Positions 1 through 13,780 of a stretch of DNA of 64,000 nt are shown here, in pieces (the first letter of the stretch is position 1; every line of letters begins with the position of its first letter). A program made the translations under genes and the position numbers. The DNA is taken from positions 1 to 64,000 of the forward strand of contig CAMCBU010000002.1 of NCBI GenBank assembly GCA_945873095.1, read 5' to 3'. A model generated the notes under the pieces. That model searched no databases, was not told where the DNA came from, and saw only the letters and a list, made by a program, of their open reading frames with translations. Origin of the DNA: Klebsiella pneumoniae (GTDB lineage: Bacteria; Pseudomonadota; Gammaproteobacteria; Steroidobacterales; Steroidobacteraceae).

Positions 1-19
1 CATCGAGGCGCGGGGGTAG

Positions 20-62
20 GATCAAGTACTAACATCGTATACACTTTATTAGTACTAATTGA
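20..62 (+). promoter_or_regulatory. Candidate operator/promoter of the parD/relB-like TA pair
   Basis: AGTACTAA repeated at 25-32 and 51-58 (26 bp apart); the second copy lies in a perfect 12-bp palindrome ATTAGTACTAAT (48-59); just upstream of the antitoxin ATG at 76. Confidence 0.45.
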
Positions 63-75
63 TCTGGAGTCGGCG

Positions 76-369
76 ATGTCCAAAGAAGCCGTTTTCACCC
101 TGAAGCTGGAATCGGACTTGCGTGAGGCCTTCATGGCCGAGGCAGAGGCCAGCCATCGCCCAGCGTCTCAAGTTGTACGGGATTTGATGCGCGAGTTTGT
201 TGAACGTCAGCGACAATCGCGAGACTACGAGACTTTTCTTCGCGGAAAAATAGAAGCGTCTCGCGCGCAGATAGCATCAGGTGATTTTGTGGCCGGCGAA
301 GAAGTCGAGGCACGCTTCGCGGCCCGCCGTGCCAAGCTGCGCTCTCAAGTAGGTGACTCTGAGTCATGA
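76..369 (+). CDS. Ribbon-helix-helix type antitoxin (ParD/CopG-like)
   Basis: 97 aa; N-terminal FTLKLESDLREAFMAEAEASHRPASQVVRDLMREFV resembles an RHH fold; overlaps downstream toxin ORF (ATGA). Confidence 0.75.
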   Translation: MSKEAVFTLKLESDLREAFMAEAEASHRPASQVVRDLMREFVERQRQSRDYETFLRGKIEASRAQIASGDFVAGEEVEARFAARRAKLRSQVGDSES

Positions 370-644
370 AAGCGCTCTGGTCGCTCGCGGCAGAGCAAGA
401 CCGAAGCCACATCATCGATTTCATCGCGGCAGAAAACCCCCTAGCGGCAATCCACATGGACGAATTGTTCGCGGCAGCAGCAGCTAGGCTCGGCGAGCAT
501 CCCTTGATGGGTCGAGTCGGCACCATTCCCGGTACGCGCGAATGGATCCCGCATGAGAGTTACCGCTTGGTTTACGAGGTTCGTCGCGACAGCGTCTGGA
601 TCTTGGCCCTCGTGCACAACGCCCGCCTCTGGCCACCAGCTTGA
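366..644 (+). CDS. RelE/ParE-family toxin
   Basis: 92 aa; HPLMGRVGTIPGTREWIPHESYRLVYEVRRDSVWILALVHNARLWPP is a ParE/RelE-like C-terminal pattern; coupled to antitoxin. Confidence 0.85.
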   Translation: MKALWSLAAEQDRSHIIDFIAAENPLAAIHMDELFAAAAARLGEHPLMGRVGTIPGTREWIPHESYRLVYEVRRDSVWILALVHNARLWPPA

Positions 645-693
645 CTCGAAAAGCATCGAATCATCACCCCCGGCCGGGGAACTTTGGGGGGTA

Positions 694-722
694 TTTAGCA
701 CTCGAATTGGGGGAGTGCTAAA
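694..722 (+). promoter_or_regulatory. CIRCE element (HrcA operator)
   Basis: TTTAGCACTC-GAATTGGGG-GAGTGCTAAA: perfect 10-bp inverted repeat with 9-nt spacer, containing consensus TTAGCACTC-N9-GAGTGCTAA. Confidence 0.93.
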
Positions 723-743
723 CTTCGGCTGGAAGGTACCCCT

Positions 744-1634
744 ATGAACGTAACCGCCCTCGCCCCCCGACATACCGATCTCGCGCTGACTGGACCGCTT
801 GGTAGCCTCGATGCCTACCTCGAGCGAGTCTCACGCGTCCCGGTGTTGTCGCGAGAAGACGAACAGGCACTCGCCCGTCGCTTCCGTCAGGACGGGGATG
901 TGGATGCCGCTCGCGACCTCGTGCTCTCGCACCTGCGCTTCGTGGTGCACATCGCCCGCGGCTACTCCGGTTACGGTCTGCCGATGGGCGACATCGTGCA
1001 AGAAGGCAACGTCGGTCTCATGAAGGCCGTCAAACGTTTCGACCCGGAGATGGGCGTGCGTCTCGTCTCGTTCGCGGTGCATTGGATCCGCGCCGAAATT
1101 CACGAATACGTGTTGCGCAATTGGCGCCTCGTCAAAGTGGCAACTACCAAGGCTCAGCGCAAGCTGTTCTTCAATCTGCGCCGCATGAAGAAGAACCTCA
1201 CCTGGCTCTCGCCGAGCGAGACGCAGACGGTGGCTAACGAACTCGGTGTCACTCCGGCCGAGGTGACCGAGATGGAACGTCGCCTCTCGGCGCGTGATCT
1301 GTCCTTCGATCCAACGCCGGGCGAGTCGGAAGAAGACGAGACCTATTCGCCGGCCACCTACCTGCCGGCGGCCGATGCCGACCCAGCCGAGCAGGTCGAG
1401 AACGAAGAGTGGGACAACGAATCGCATGCGAGCCTCACTCGCGCGATTGCCTCGCTCGATGTGCGCAGTCGTGACATCTTGGCGAGCCGCTGGATGGCGG
1501 GCGATGCCGAGAAAGCGACCTTGCACGATTTGGCTGGCAAATACGGCGTGTCGGCCGAGCGTATTCGCCAGCTCGAAGCCAACGCGATCAAGAAACTGCG
1601 CGGCCTGATGCTCGAGGGCGCTGCGGTCAGTTGA
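744..1634 (+). CDS. rpoH: RNA polymerase sigma factor RpoH (sigma-32)
   Basis: 296 aa; sigma70 regions 2 and 4 plus the RpoH box (QRKLFFNLR). Confidence 0.95.
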   Translation: MNVTALAPRHTDLALTGPLGSLDAYLERVSRVPVLSREDEQALARRFRQDGDVDAARDLVLSHLRFVVHIARGYSGYGLPMGDIVQEGNVGLMKAVKRFDPEMGVRLVSFAVHWIRAEIHEYVLRNWRLVKVATTKAQRKLFFNLRRMKKNLTWLSPSETQTVANELGVTPAEVTEMERRLSARDLSFDPTPGESEEDETYSPATYLPAADADPAEQVENEEWDNESHASLTRAIASLDVRSRDILASRWMAGDAEKATLHDLAGKYGVSAERIRQLEANAIKKLRGLMLEGAAVS

Positions 1635-2160
1635 CCCCTTCGCGCGGCGCCGGCGGTGTCGTCGCCTTGCTGTAACCGCGCGGCCGGATGGCCACCGTGT
1701 TGACGATGCGAGTGCAGCATCGTCCATCACTCAAGTAATAACCGTATTCGAACGACGGCGTGGCTCGCCCATCGCGAGCGAGCTGCTCGCGAATGGTGTG
1801 CTCGAGCGCTTCGGGAAACGTAAAGCGAAGTTCGAGATCCGTGCTGCCGCCCAACTCGAAATCGACCCGCATCGAACGAGTCCATACCGAATAACCCGGG
1901 AAGACGCGCGCACAAGCGAGCGCTGGCACCGGATCGGCGAGCGCCGCTTGATAGCCACCGAACATCACACCGCCCGGGTTACGCGAGATGGCATTCAAGG
2001 GCAATCGAATTCGCACCTCACGCCAGTCGCGATCGAGCTGGATGACCTTGATGCGCATGGCGAGAAACGGCGGATACCACTCGAGCATGCGTGCCTCGGG
2101 TAACAATCGACGCTCGGCAAAAAAGCGCAACACGCGTTGCATCAACCGCGGTCGACTCAT
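1627..2160 (-). CDS. DUF4442-like hotdog-fold thioesterase protein
   Basis: 177 aa; [23 protein letters not shown] pattern; overlaps stop/start with the HDAC-like gene. Confidence 0.65.
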   Translation of the reverse strand: MSRPRLMQRVLRFFAERRLLPEARMLEWYPPFLAMRIKVIQLDRDWREVRIRLPLNAISRNPGGVMFGGYQAALADPVPALACARVFPGYSVWTRSMRVDFELGGSTDLELRFTFPEALEHTIREQLARDGRATPSFEYGYYLSDGRCCTRIVNTVAIRPRGYSKATTPPAPREGVN

Positions 2161-3047
2161 CGTATGGCCTCCTCGAAAACGATGCTGTGCAGCAATGCCG
2201 TGCGCAGCGCATCCGCGGCATATCCGCCTGCCAGCGTGATCACGAGCGGCAAGCCCAGATGATCAGCAAACTCGATCACCCGGCGATCGCGCGTTCGAAT
2301 GCCCGCGTCGCTCAAGGCAAAACGACCGTAGCGATCGCCCGCTGCGACATCGACTCCCGCGAGATAAAAGATCACCTCGGGCCTGAAGCCACGCGTGAGC
2401 AGCGGTAAGTGTCGCTCGAGCTCCTCGAGATATCGCGCATCGTCGATGCCGTCGGGTAGACCGACATCCAGCGACGAGCGCATCTTGCGCGCAGGGTAAT
2501 TACGCTCGCCGTGCATCGAGAATGTGAACACCGATTCGTCACCCTCGAAAATCGCTGCGGTGCCGTTGCCTTGATGTACATCAAGATCGATGACGAGCGC
2601 GCTGCGCAGCACACCCTCGTGCTGCAGACGGCGAATGGTGATCGCCACATCGTTCAAGACACAAAAGCCCTCGCCGTGATCAGCGAATGCATGATGGGTG
2701 CCGCCCGCCAGATTGCCGGCTCGCCCATCGACGAGAGCGGCTCGGGTGGCGAGCAAAGTGCCTTGCACCGCAAGGCGCGATCGCCGCAGCAAACGCGGCG
2801 TCCACGGCACACCGAGCGCGCGCTGCTCCAGCGCCGATAAACCCGTCTTGAACAAGCGCTGCAGATAGTCCTCGGTGTGCACCCGAGCGAGATCCTCTCG
2901 GACGGCCTCCTCAGGGATGACGATGGATGCTGCCGGTAGCAGTCCGCGCTCACGCAGCAGATCGTAGATCAGCGTGTACTTGGCCATCGGGAACGGGTGC
3001 CCGTCCGGCAGCGGCAGGAAGTAATCGGGATGGTGACTGACTTTCAA
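2157..3047 (-). CDS. Histone deacetylase family protein (AcuC/AphA superfamily)
   Basis: GGTHHAFADHGEGFCVLNDVAI and VIDLDVHQGNGTAAIFEGD motifs. Confidence 0.93.
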   Translation of the reverse strand: MKVSHHPDYFLPLPDGHPFPMAKYTLIYDLLRERGLLPAASIVIPEEAVREDLARVHTEDYLQRLFKTGLSALEQRALGVPWTPRLLRRSRLAVQGTLLATRAALVDGRAGNLAGGTHHAFADHGEGFCVLNDVAITIRRLQHEGVLRSALVIDLDVHQGNGTAAIFEGDESVFTFSMHGERNYPARKMRSSLDVGLPDGIDDARYLEELERHLPLLTRGFRPEVIFYLAGVDVAAGDRYGRFALSDAGIRTRDRRVIEFADHLGLPLVITLAGGYAADALRTALLHSIVFEEAIR

Positions 3048-3092
3048 GTTAAGGCCGAATGAGCTAGAACGGAGCGCTGCCGAGGAGAGCGC

Positions 3093-4445
3093 ATGACACG
3101 CAACGAGACGATCCCTTACCCGAACCCCCTGTACTCATGGTACGTGGTGTTCGTTCTGCTGCTCGCTTACATCCTAGCGTTCGTCGACCGCGAGATCATT
3201 GCGCTGCTCGTGCCGGACATCAAGGCCAGTTTGCAGATCAGCGATACCCAGATGAGCCTCTTGCTAGGCGGTGCCTTTGCGGTGTTCTACACCTTCTTCG
3301 GTGTCGCGATCGCCTGGTTCGCCGATCGCGGGAATCGTCGCTGGTTGATCTTCTGGGGTGTCGTCTTCTGGAGTCTCATGACGGCAGCGTGCGGATTCGC
3401 CACCTCTTATTTAGCGCTGTTTCTCGCGCGTGTGGGTGTCGGCGCGGGTGAATCTGCCCTCAACCCCTCGGCGATGTCCATCCTCAAGGACTACTTCCCG
3501 CCAGATAAGATCGGGCGCGCGATTGGTCTTTACACCGCGGGCGTCTCGAGTGGCAGCGGTATCGCCTTCATCTTCGGTGGCGCGATCTATCCCAAGCTCA
3601 AAGAAATCGGTCCGGTCGAACTGCCGTTGATCGGCTGGCACGAGCCGTGGCAGTTGATGTTCATCTACGTGGGCTTACCCGGCCTGCTGGTCGCGCTGCT
3701 GATTCTGACCATCAAGGAGCCCATCCGTCGCGAGTTTTTGGTCAGTGGCATCAAGCCCATCGCGTCGCCCGTGAATCAAACGCTCGCTTACCTGCTCAAG
3801 CGTTGGCGCGCCTTTTTGGTGTTGTTCTTTGCGCTGTCGGGCCTTGCCATCATGGCCTATGGCATCGGTTTCTGGATTCCGGAGTTCCTGCGTCGCACCT
3901 ACAACCTGACGCCTGAAGAGCTCGGCTACTGGATCCAGTGGCGCGGCGTGATCACCATCGTGTTCGGTTTGACCGGCGTGCTGATCGGCGGCTTTTTGAG
4001 CGATTGGTTCCAGCAGCGTTACGAAGATGGCTACGTTCGTGTCTGCTTGCTCGCCTTCGTGGTGATGGCAACAGGCTACTGCCTCTTCACGCTGATGCCG
4101 ACACCGTTGCTGTCGGTGCTGTTCCTGATTCCGGCAACGATCGGCGCTGCGGCACCGACCGCAGCGGGCGCAGCAGCGGTGGTCGCGATCGCGCCACCCA
4201 CCATGCGTGCCCAAGTCGTGGCGTTCTACTACTTCGTGTTGAATGCGGTCGGCTTCTTCATCGGACCGACGGCGGTCGCCATGGTGACCGACTACTACTT
4301 CGCCGACGAAGCACAATTGCGCTACTCGATGTTCATCGTCGCCACGATCGTCTCGATCATCGGGGCGGCTTTGCTCACCTACAACTTGCCACACTTCCGC
4401 GCTGCGGCACGTGAGGCGCGTGAGTGGGCGAATTCGACCGGTTGA
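3093..4445 (+). CDS. MFS transporter (spinster-like)
   Basis: 450 aa polytopic; FVDREIIALLVPDIKASLQISDTQMSLLLGGAFAVFYTFFGVAIAWFADRGNRR. Confidence 0.9.
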   Translation: MTRNETIPYPNPLYSWYVVFVLLLAYILAFVDREIIALLVPDIKASLQISDTQMSLLLGGAFAVFYTFFGVAIAWFADRGNRRWLIFWGVVFWSLMTAACGFATSYLALFLARVGVGAGESALNPSAMSILKDYFPPDKIGRAIGLYTAGVSSGSGIAFIFGGAIYPKLKEIGPVELPLIGWHEPWQLMFIYVGLPGLLVALLILTIKEPIRREFLVSGIKPIASPVNQTLAYLLKRWRAFLVLFFALSGLAIMAYGIGFWIPEFLRRTYNLTPEELGYWIQWRGVITIVFGLTGVLIGGFLSDWFQQRYEDGYVRVCLLAFVVMATGYCLFTLMPTPLLSVLFLIPATIGAAAPTAAGAAAVVAIAPPTMRAQVVAFYYFVLNAVGFFIGPTAVAMVTDYYFADEAQLRYSMFIVATIVSIIGAALLTYNLPHFRAAAREAREWANSTG

Positions 4446-4494
4446 GATCTACACTCGACCCGTCAATCATTTTCCGTCAGAGGAGCGTTCATCC

Positions 4495-5265
4495 ATGGCA
4501 CAGCCCCCGGCCGATCCGAAACTTCCGATCCTGCAACGCGATCATCGCAGTGTGATGGGGAAGATCCTCTACACCAGCAAGAAGCCGGACCGCCTGAACC
4601 AAGAGCGTGGTCGCGAGTACTTCCGCATGGATGTCCACGCCGACGGCACCCGCACTTGCACGGCGCACTGCGAAATCGACGATCGCCCCTCGGTGATGCG
4701 CGACATCACCTACTCGCTCGATGCCCACTGGATGCCCACCGACTGTTTCGTCAGGCTGTCGGTCGGCAGTAAATTCATGGGCTCGGGTTGGTTCCGCTTC
4801 CATCCGCAATACGCCGAATGTGAAGCCTGGACCTCACTCGAAGGTCGCGTCACGCAAACGATGGACCTCTCGACGCCGCTGCTGACCTTCCAGAACCACG
4901 CGATCGCTTGCGATGCCTGGCATCTGCGGCTGATCGACCAGAACAAGCCCGGGGTCGTGCAACGTATCAACCAAATGCTGCTCTCCTCGCCCGATCATCG
5001 CGGTGCGACGGGACCCATGCTGTTCTCGATCGGCCTCAATCTCGTGTTCGTCGGCCCCGAGAAGGTCACGGTCGGCGCCGGCACCTTCGATGCGCTGCAC
5101 TACCAGTTCGTCAGCAACCCGGAGTTGCCGCAAGAGCACCCGCCCTACGATGTGTGGTGTACCGCTGACGGCGACTACCTGTTCCTGAAGGGACAGGTCG
5201 CGGGCTATATGCAGACGTACTACGAGCTGGTTGAACTGTCTCGAGGACCTCACTGGGGAAATTGA
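4495..5265 (+). CDS. Conserved hypothetical protein
   Basis: Start taken at ATG 4495 (preceded by GAGGAGCG); MAQPPADPKLPILQRDHRSVMGKILYTSKK... ; no family recognised with confidence. Confidence 0.6.
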   Translation: MAQPPADPKLPILQRDHRSVMGKILYTSKKPDRLNQERGREYFRMDVHADGTRTCTAHCEIDDRPSVMRDITYSLDAHWMPTDCFVRLSVGSKFMGSGWFRFHPQYAECEAWTSLEGRVTQTMDLSTPLLTFQNHAIACDAWHLRLIDQNKPGVVQRINQMLLSSPDHRGATGPMLFSIGLNLVFVGPEKVTVGAGTFDALHYQFVSNPELPQEHPPYDVWCTADGDYLFLKGQVAGYMQTYYELVELSRGPHWGN

Positions 5266-5300
5266 TCCCGCTTCTGTGATCTATGTCGCATTTTTGTCAC

Positions 5301-5328
5301 TAGACAGTCATCTTGTTGGTTGTATACT
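5301..5328 (+). promoter_or_regulatory. Sigma70-like promoter TAGACA-N16-TATACT
   Basis: -35 TAGACA 5301-5306, -10 TATACT 5323-5328; each 5/6 to consensus. Confidence 0.6.
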
Positions 5329-5330
5329 CA

Positions 5331-5552
5331 CCACGTTCGTGGCAGTTAGACAACACAGAACCTTGGCAGGCGACGTGGACACGGAAAAGGGTGATCCCTC
5401 ATTTTGGGGCTCCCGAGGAATCGGCCAACAGCGCGGTTCCGCCGGATTCGATTAGCGTCCACGGGGCGACTCTTTTGCAGTCGCCGCATAGTGTCAGACC
5501 CGGGAGTGACGAATTCTGCCGAGCAAACCCCGCGCTTGCGCGGGGTTTTTTA
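5331..5552 (+). ncRNA. Candidate structured non-coding RNA (class not recognised)
   Basis: Promoter upstream, intrinsic terminator at end; closing stem CTTGGCAG(5362-5369)/CTGCCGAG(5516-5523), inner stem CGTGGAC(5374-5380)/GTCCACG(5457-5463), hairpin GGCGACT-N7-AGTCGCC (5465-5485). Confidence 0.6.
5528..5552 (+). terminator. Rho-independent terminator
   Basis: CCCCGCG-CTTG-CGCGGGG followed by TTTTTTATT. Confidence 0.9.
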
Positions 5553-5569
5553 TTGCCCTGATCAAATAA

Positions 5570-7054
5570 TTAGGGCAATTCCGTCGAGCCCATCAACCAG
5601 CGATCGCACTCGCGCGCCGCACCGCGACCTTCGTTGATCGCCCACACGACCAAACTCTGTCCGCGGCGACAATCGCCTGCAGCGAAAACGCCCGGAGTAT
5701 TGGTGGCGTAGTGGCCGTACTCGGCTTTGACGTTGCGCCGATCGTCGAACTCGATCCCAAGATCCTGCGGCAACGACGTCTCAGGTCCCGTGAAGCCCAT
5801 CGCAAGCAGCACGAGTTGCGCCGGCTGGATACGCTCGGTGCCCGCTTGCTCGATCGGCGCAAATTGACCGCGCTCGTTTTTCTCCCAACGCACTTCGACC
5901 GTGACGATTTCTTTGACTCGACCGGTTTCATCACCGATGAGTCTCTTGACCGTCGTGAAGTAAGCGCGTGGATCCTGGCCGAACTTGGCTGCCGCCTCTT
6001 CCTGGCCGTAGTCCATCTTGTACACGCGCGGCCACTCGGGCCACGGGTTGTCGACCGCGCGCTCGAGCGGCGGCTTCGACAAGATCTCGAATTGCGTGAG
6101 CGTGCGACAGCCTTGGCGCATGGCGGTGCCGACACAATCGGTGCCGGTGTCGCCACCGCCAACGACGACGACGTCGAGTCCCTTGGCGTGCAAGGCGGCA
6201 GCGGCCGGATTCTTCGCCAATACGGCATCGGTCGCGCCGGTGAGATAGTCCATCGCGAAATGCACGCCCGTAAGCGCGCGGCCTTCCACAGCGAGATCTC
6301 GCGGTTGCGTCGAGCCGGTGCACAAGACGATCGCGTCGAAGTCGCGGCGCACCATCTGCGCCTCGTAGTTATCGCCGACGTTCGTGTTGCAGACGAACTT
6401 GATTCCTTCTTGCTCGAGCAACTTGATGCGACGCATCACGACGTCCTGCTTATCGAGCTTCATGTTGGGAATGCCATACATCAAAAGTCCACCCGGCCGG
6501 GCAGCACGCTCGAGCACGGTCACCGTATGGCCGGCGCGATTCAGCTGCTGCGCGGCAGCAAGTCCCGCGGGTCCCGAGCCCACAACAGCGACTTTCTTGC
6601 CGGTCCGAGTCTTCGGCGGTTCGGCTACCACCCAACCCTCTTCGAAGCCCCGCTCGATGATCGAATTTTCGATGTTCTTGATCGTGACCGGCGGCGCATT
6701 GATGCCGAGCACACAAGACCCCTCGCAAGGTGCGGGACACACGCGTCCGGTGAACTCCGGAAAATTATTGGTCTTGTGCAGACGATCGAGTGCCTCACGC
6801 CACAGTCCCCGATAAACGAGATCGTTCCACTCAGGAATGAGGTTGTTGACGGGGCAGCCTGCCGCGCCACCACTGATCATCTTGCCGGTGTGACAAAACG
6901 GCACGCCGCAATCCATGCAGCGCGCTGCTTGGTTGCGCAGGCTACGATCATCGAGATGGTGATGGAACTCGCGCCAATCTTTGACCCGTTCGATCGGCGA
7001 TCGGTCGAGCGGGATTTCGCGTAAATATTCGATGAACCCGGTCGGCTTGCCCAT
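5570..7054 (-). CDS. gltD: Glutamate synthase small subunit
   Basis: 494 aa; Cys-rich N-terminus ([21 protein letters not shown]), dinucleotide-binding motif [13 protein letters not shown]. Confidence 0.97.
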   Translation of the reverse strand: MGKPTGFIEYLREIPLDRSPIERVKDWREFHHHLDDRSLRNQAARCMDCGVPFCHTGKMISGGAAGCPVNNLIPEWNDLVYRGLWREALDRLHKTNNFPEFTGRVCPAPCEGSCVLGINAPPVTIKNIENSIIERGFEEGWVVAEPPKTRTGKKVAVVGSGPAGLAAAQQLNRAGHTVTVLERAARPGGLLMYGIPNMKLDKQDVVMRRIKLLEQEGIKFVCNTNVGDNYEAQMVRRDFDAIVLCTGSTQPRDLAVEGRALTGVHFAMDYLTGATDAVLAKNPAAAALHAKGLDVVVVGGGDTGTDCVGTAMRQGCRTLTQFEILSKPPLERAVDNPWPEWPRVYKMDYGQEEAAAKFGQDPRAYFTTVKRLIGDETGRVKEIVTVEVRWEKNERGQFAPIEQAGTERIQPAQLVLLAMGFTGPETSLPQDLGIEFDDRRNVKAEYGHYATNTPGVFAAGDCRRGQSLVVWAINEGRGAARECDRWLMGSTELP

Positions 7055-7056
7055 GA

Positions 7057-11688
<4,632 letters not shown>

Positions 11689-11767
11689 CTCGCACTCCTG
11701 CTGGGCTTCGAGCGAAAACGACTATACCCAGCCTATTTCCCGCATTAAACGAAAATCGTCGAATTTT

Positions 11768-11797
11768 ACTCATTGACATGAGTCAGTTAGACTCATG
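11768..11797 (+). promoter_or_regulatory. Candidate TA operator overlapping translation start
   Basis: CATGAGTC-AGTTA-GACTCATG perfect 8-bp inverted repeat (11777-11797) interlocked with ACTCAT-TGAC-ATGAGT (11768-11783). Confidence 0.65.
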
Positions 11798-11800
11798 CAT

Positions 11801-12067
11801 ATGACAAAGCGACTTCAGGTGCTGTTCGACGACGCGGACTACGCCGCCTTGCAGGAGGCGGCAGCCGCGAGCGGCTTGAGCGTCGCCGACTGGGTGCGAC
11901 ATGCCGTCAGCGCTGCCCGTCGCCGCGAATCGTCAGCGGACATCGATCGCAAACTCGATGTCATCCGTGCCGCCGTCAGACACACCGGACCGACCGGACA
12001 GATCGAGCGTGTCACCGGGGAAATCGAGCGGAGCTATCGAGGCCCGACGGAGGGGAGCGGTTACTGA
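11801..12067 (+). CDS. RHH antitoxin (VapB-like)
   Basis: TKRLQVLFDDADYAALQEAAAASGLSVADWVRHAV; alternative start ATG 11795. Confidence 0.75.
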   Translation: MTKRLQVLFDDADYAALQEAAAASGLSVADWVRHAVSAARRRESSADIDRKLDVIRAAVRHTGPTGQIERVTGEIERSYRGPTEGSGY

Positions 12068-12462
12068 TGGTTTTCATCGATGCCAATGTGCCGATGTATC
12101 TCGTGGGCGCCGCGCATCCCAACAAAGTGGACGCGCAGCGACGCCTCGAGGCGCTCGTCACCGCGCGCACCCGCCTCATCACCGATGCCGAGGCACTGAA
12201 CGAGATCCTCCATCGCTATCACACGCTCGAGCGACGCGGCTATGTGCAATATGCCTTCGATACACTGCTCGGAGTGGTCGATGAGGTATTACCGATCGGG
12301 CGCGAGACGGTCGATCTGGCCAAGCAGCTCGTCCTGCAGTACCCGATGTTGCCCGTACGCACGGCGATCCATGTCGCTGCGATGCAGCAGCAAAATATCG
12401 ATACGGTGCTGAGCTTCGACCCGGGATTCGATCGCGTCCCGGGCCTCAACCGATTGCGTTGA
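12067..12462 (+). CDS. PIN-domain ribonuclease toxin (VapC-like)
   Basis: MVFIDANVPMYL..., internal acidic residues, C-terminal DTVLSFDPGFDRVPGLNRL. Confidence 0.92.
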   Translation: MVFIDANVPMYLVGAAHPNKVDAQRRLEALVTARTRLITDAEALNEILHRYHTLERRGYVQYAFDTLLGVVDEVLPIGRETVDLAKQLVLQYPMLPVRTAIHVAAMQQQNIDTVLSFDPGFDRVPGLNRLR

Positions 12463-13197
12463 TCAGAACGGGATCGGCGATCCGTCGTAAGCCCAGAGCT
12501 TGCCCGTATCGGCGGGCTTAAGCGCATCGAGCGTTGCTAACATCCGCCGTGCCGACTCGGCGGGCGTTTGCAATTTGCGTGGATCGACCGCCGACTGGAA
12601 AGGGCGCGACAAACCGGTATCGACCGTGCCGGGGTGCAGCGCCACACACAACGCCTGCGAGTTGCGCTGCCGCAGCTCGATAGCGAGATTGCGCACCAGC
12701 ATGTTGAGCGCAGCCTTGGAAGCGCGATACGCATGCCAGCCGCCCAGTCGATTATCTTCGATCGATCCCACCTTAGCCGAGATGCAGGCGAACACAGACT
12801 TCGTATCTCGGCGCAGCAAGCCGAGCGTGTGCTTGGCGATCAGAGCAGGCCCGATGGCGTTGATCGCGTAGGCACGACTCAATACGGCGGAATCCAGCTG
12901 ACGCCAGCTCTTCTCCGGGTTCGGCAGCAACACGCCGGTTGCGACCAGCACGAGATCGACAGGCCCTTCGGCGGCGACGGACTGAGCCACGGCCTCGATG
13001 GAGCGCTCATCCTCCAGATCGAAGCACCATGGCGCTGCGGCCTTACGCGATGCCGCAATGACGTCGGCAACGCGCGGATTCGCCTCGAGTGCAGCCACGC
13101 ACGCGCCACCGATCCCGCCGCTTGCACCCCACACCAAGGCGCGTAGCGCAGGCCTGAAACTGGCGAGTGGCGGTATTGCATCTTGTGGCTCGGGCAT
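12463..13197 (-). CDS. SDR family oxidoreductase (CsgA-like)
   Basis: VWGASGGIGGACV and YRASKAALNMLVRNLAIEL motifs. Confidence 0.9.
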   Translation of the reverse strand: MPEPQDAIPPLASFRPALRALVWGASGGIGGACVAALEANPRVADVIAASRKAAAPWCFDLEDERSIEAVAQSVAAEGPVDLVLVATGVLLPNPEKSWRQLDSAVLSRAYAINAIGPALIAKHTLGLLRRDTKSVFACISAKVGSIEDNRLGGWHAYRASKAALNMLVRNLAIELRQRNSQALCVALHPGTVDTGLSRPFQSAVDPRKLQTPAESARRMLATLDALKPADTGKLWAYDGSPIPF

Positions 13198-13202
13198 CGC
13201 TC

Positions 13203-13739
13203 ATGCTCCTGCTCGGAAAGGGTGCTCGGAAAATTTTCGCCCAAGGTATTGCACTCGTCGGAGTTGTGCCTTACTTTTCGCGCGCGTTGCGGGGTGTGGT
13301 ACCGCCCGTGACGCCCAGAAATGGTGGTCTGGACCCCTCGGAGGTGTGGCAAGAAGAAATGAAGAAGTTATCAGCGTCGCAAGACAACGACCCTGGACCC
13401 CGTCTCCTCAAGGTTAACCAATACCTCGAGAAGAATTTTCCGGACTTCTTCGCTGAAGCGCGTTTCCACGTAGGGGATGACGATTACTTCCTCTATTCCC
13501 GCTTCGGTCAGTACCTCGCCCGTTCCATCGAAAATCGCCGCGCGCCGCGCTCGAAGATTTATCGCGGCTTCACCGTCCTCAACAAAATGGCTGCCGTATC
13601 GCGGAAAGATCCGCAGGTACTGCGTATGCTCGTCTCCGGCCCGCTCGAGCATTTGCTCGATGCGCCAAAGGCTCGCGCTCTGGCGATGAAGCGCCTCTCG
13701 CCGGTCGCGCAGGGCTATCTGGAAAGCCTCTGCGAGTAG
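13203..13739 (+). CDS. Hypothetical protein; start uncertain
   Basis: ORF ends with a compact acidic/aromatic domain (YLEKNFPDFFAEARFHVGDDDYFLYSRFGQYL); start could be as late as ATG 13359. Confidence 0.5.
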   Translation: MLLLGKGARKIFAQGIALVGVVPYFSRALRGVVPPVTPRNGGLDPSEVWQEEMKKLSASQDNDPGPRLLKVNQYLEKNFPDFFAEARFHVGDDDYFLYSRFGQYLARSIENRRAPRSKIYRGFTVLNKMAAVSRKDPQVLRMLVSGPLEHLLDAPKARALAMKRLSPVAQGYLESLCE

Positions 13740-13780
13740 CCGCGCCGCAACGCGACTACGGCCACCGCGCGCGAATCGGC

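Noticed and set aside
831-1730. 299-aa minus-strand ORF opposite rpoH
   Set aside because: rpoH motifs are clear on the plus strand; the antisense product is low-complexity Arg/His-rich.
2157-3047. Eukaryote-like histone deacetylase as evidence for chromatin modification
   Set aside because: Bacterial members of this superfamily act on acetylated small molecules or proteins and are widespread.
5331-5552. Identification of the intergenic RNA as 6S RNA
   Set aside because: No single long hairpin with a central bubble and no recognisable 6S sequence blocks; the predicted architecture is a closed multibranch.
5554-5579. TTGCCCT-N12-AGGGCAA inverted repeat at the gltD 3' end as a separate terminator
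   Set aside because: It overlaps the gltD stop codon, has a long AT loop and no clean U-tract; the adjacent CCCCGCG/CGCGGGG hairpin explains termination better.
5711-7024. 437-aa antisense ORF opposite gltD
   Set aside because: Same GC-driven artefact; gltD is well supported.
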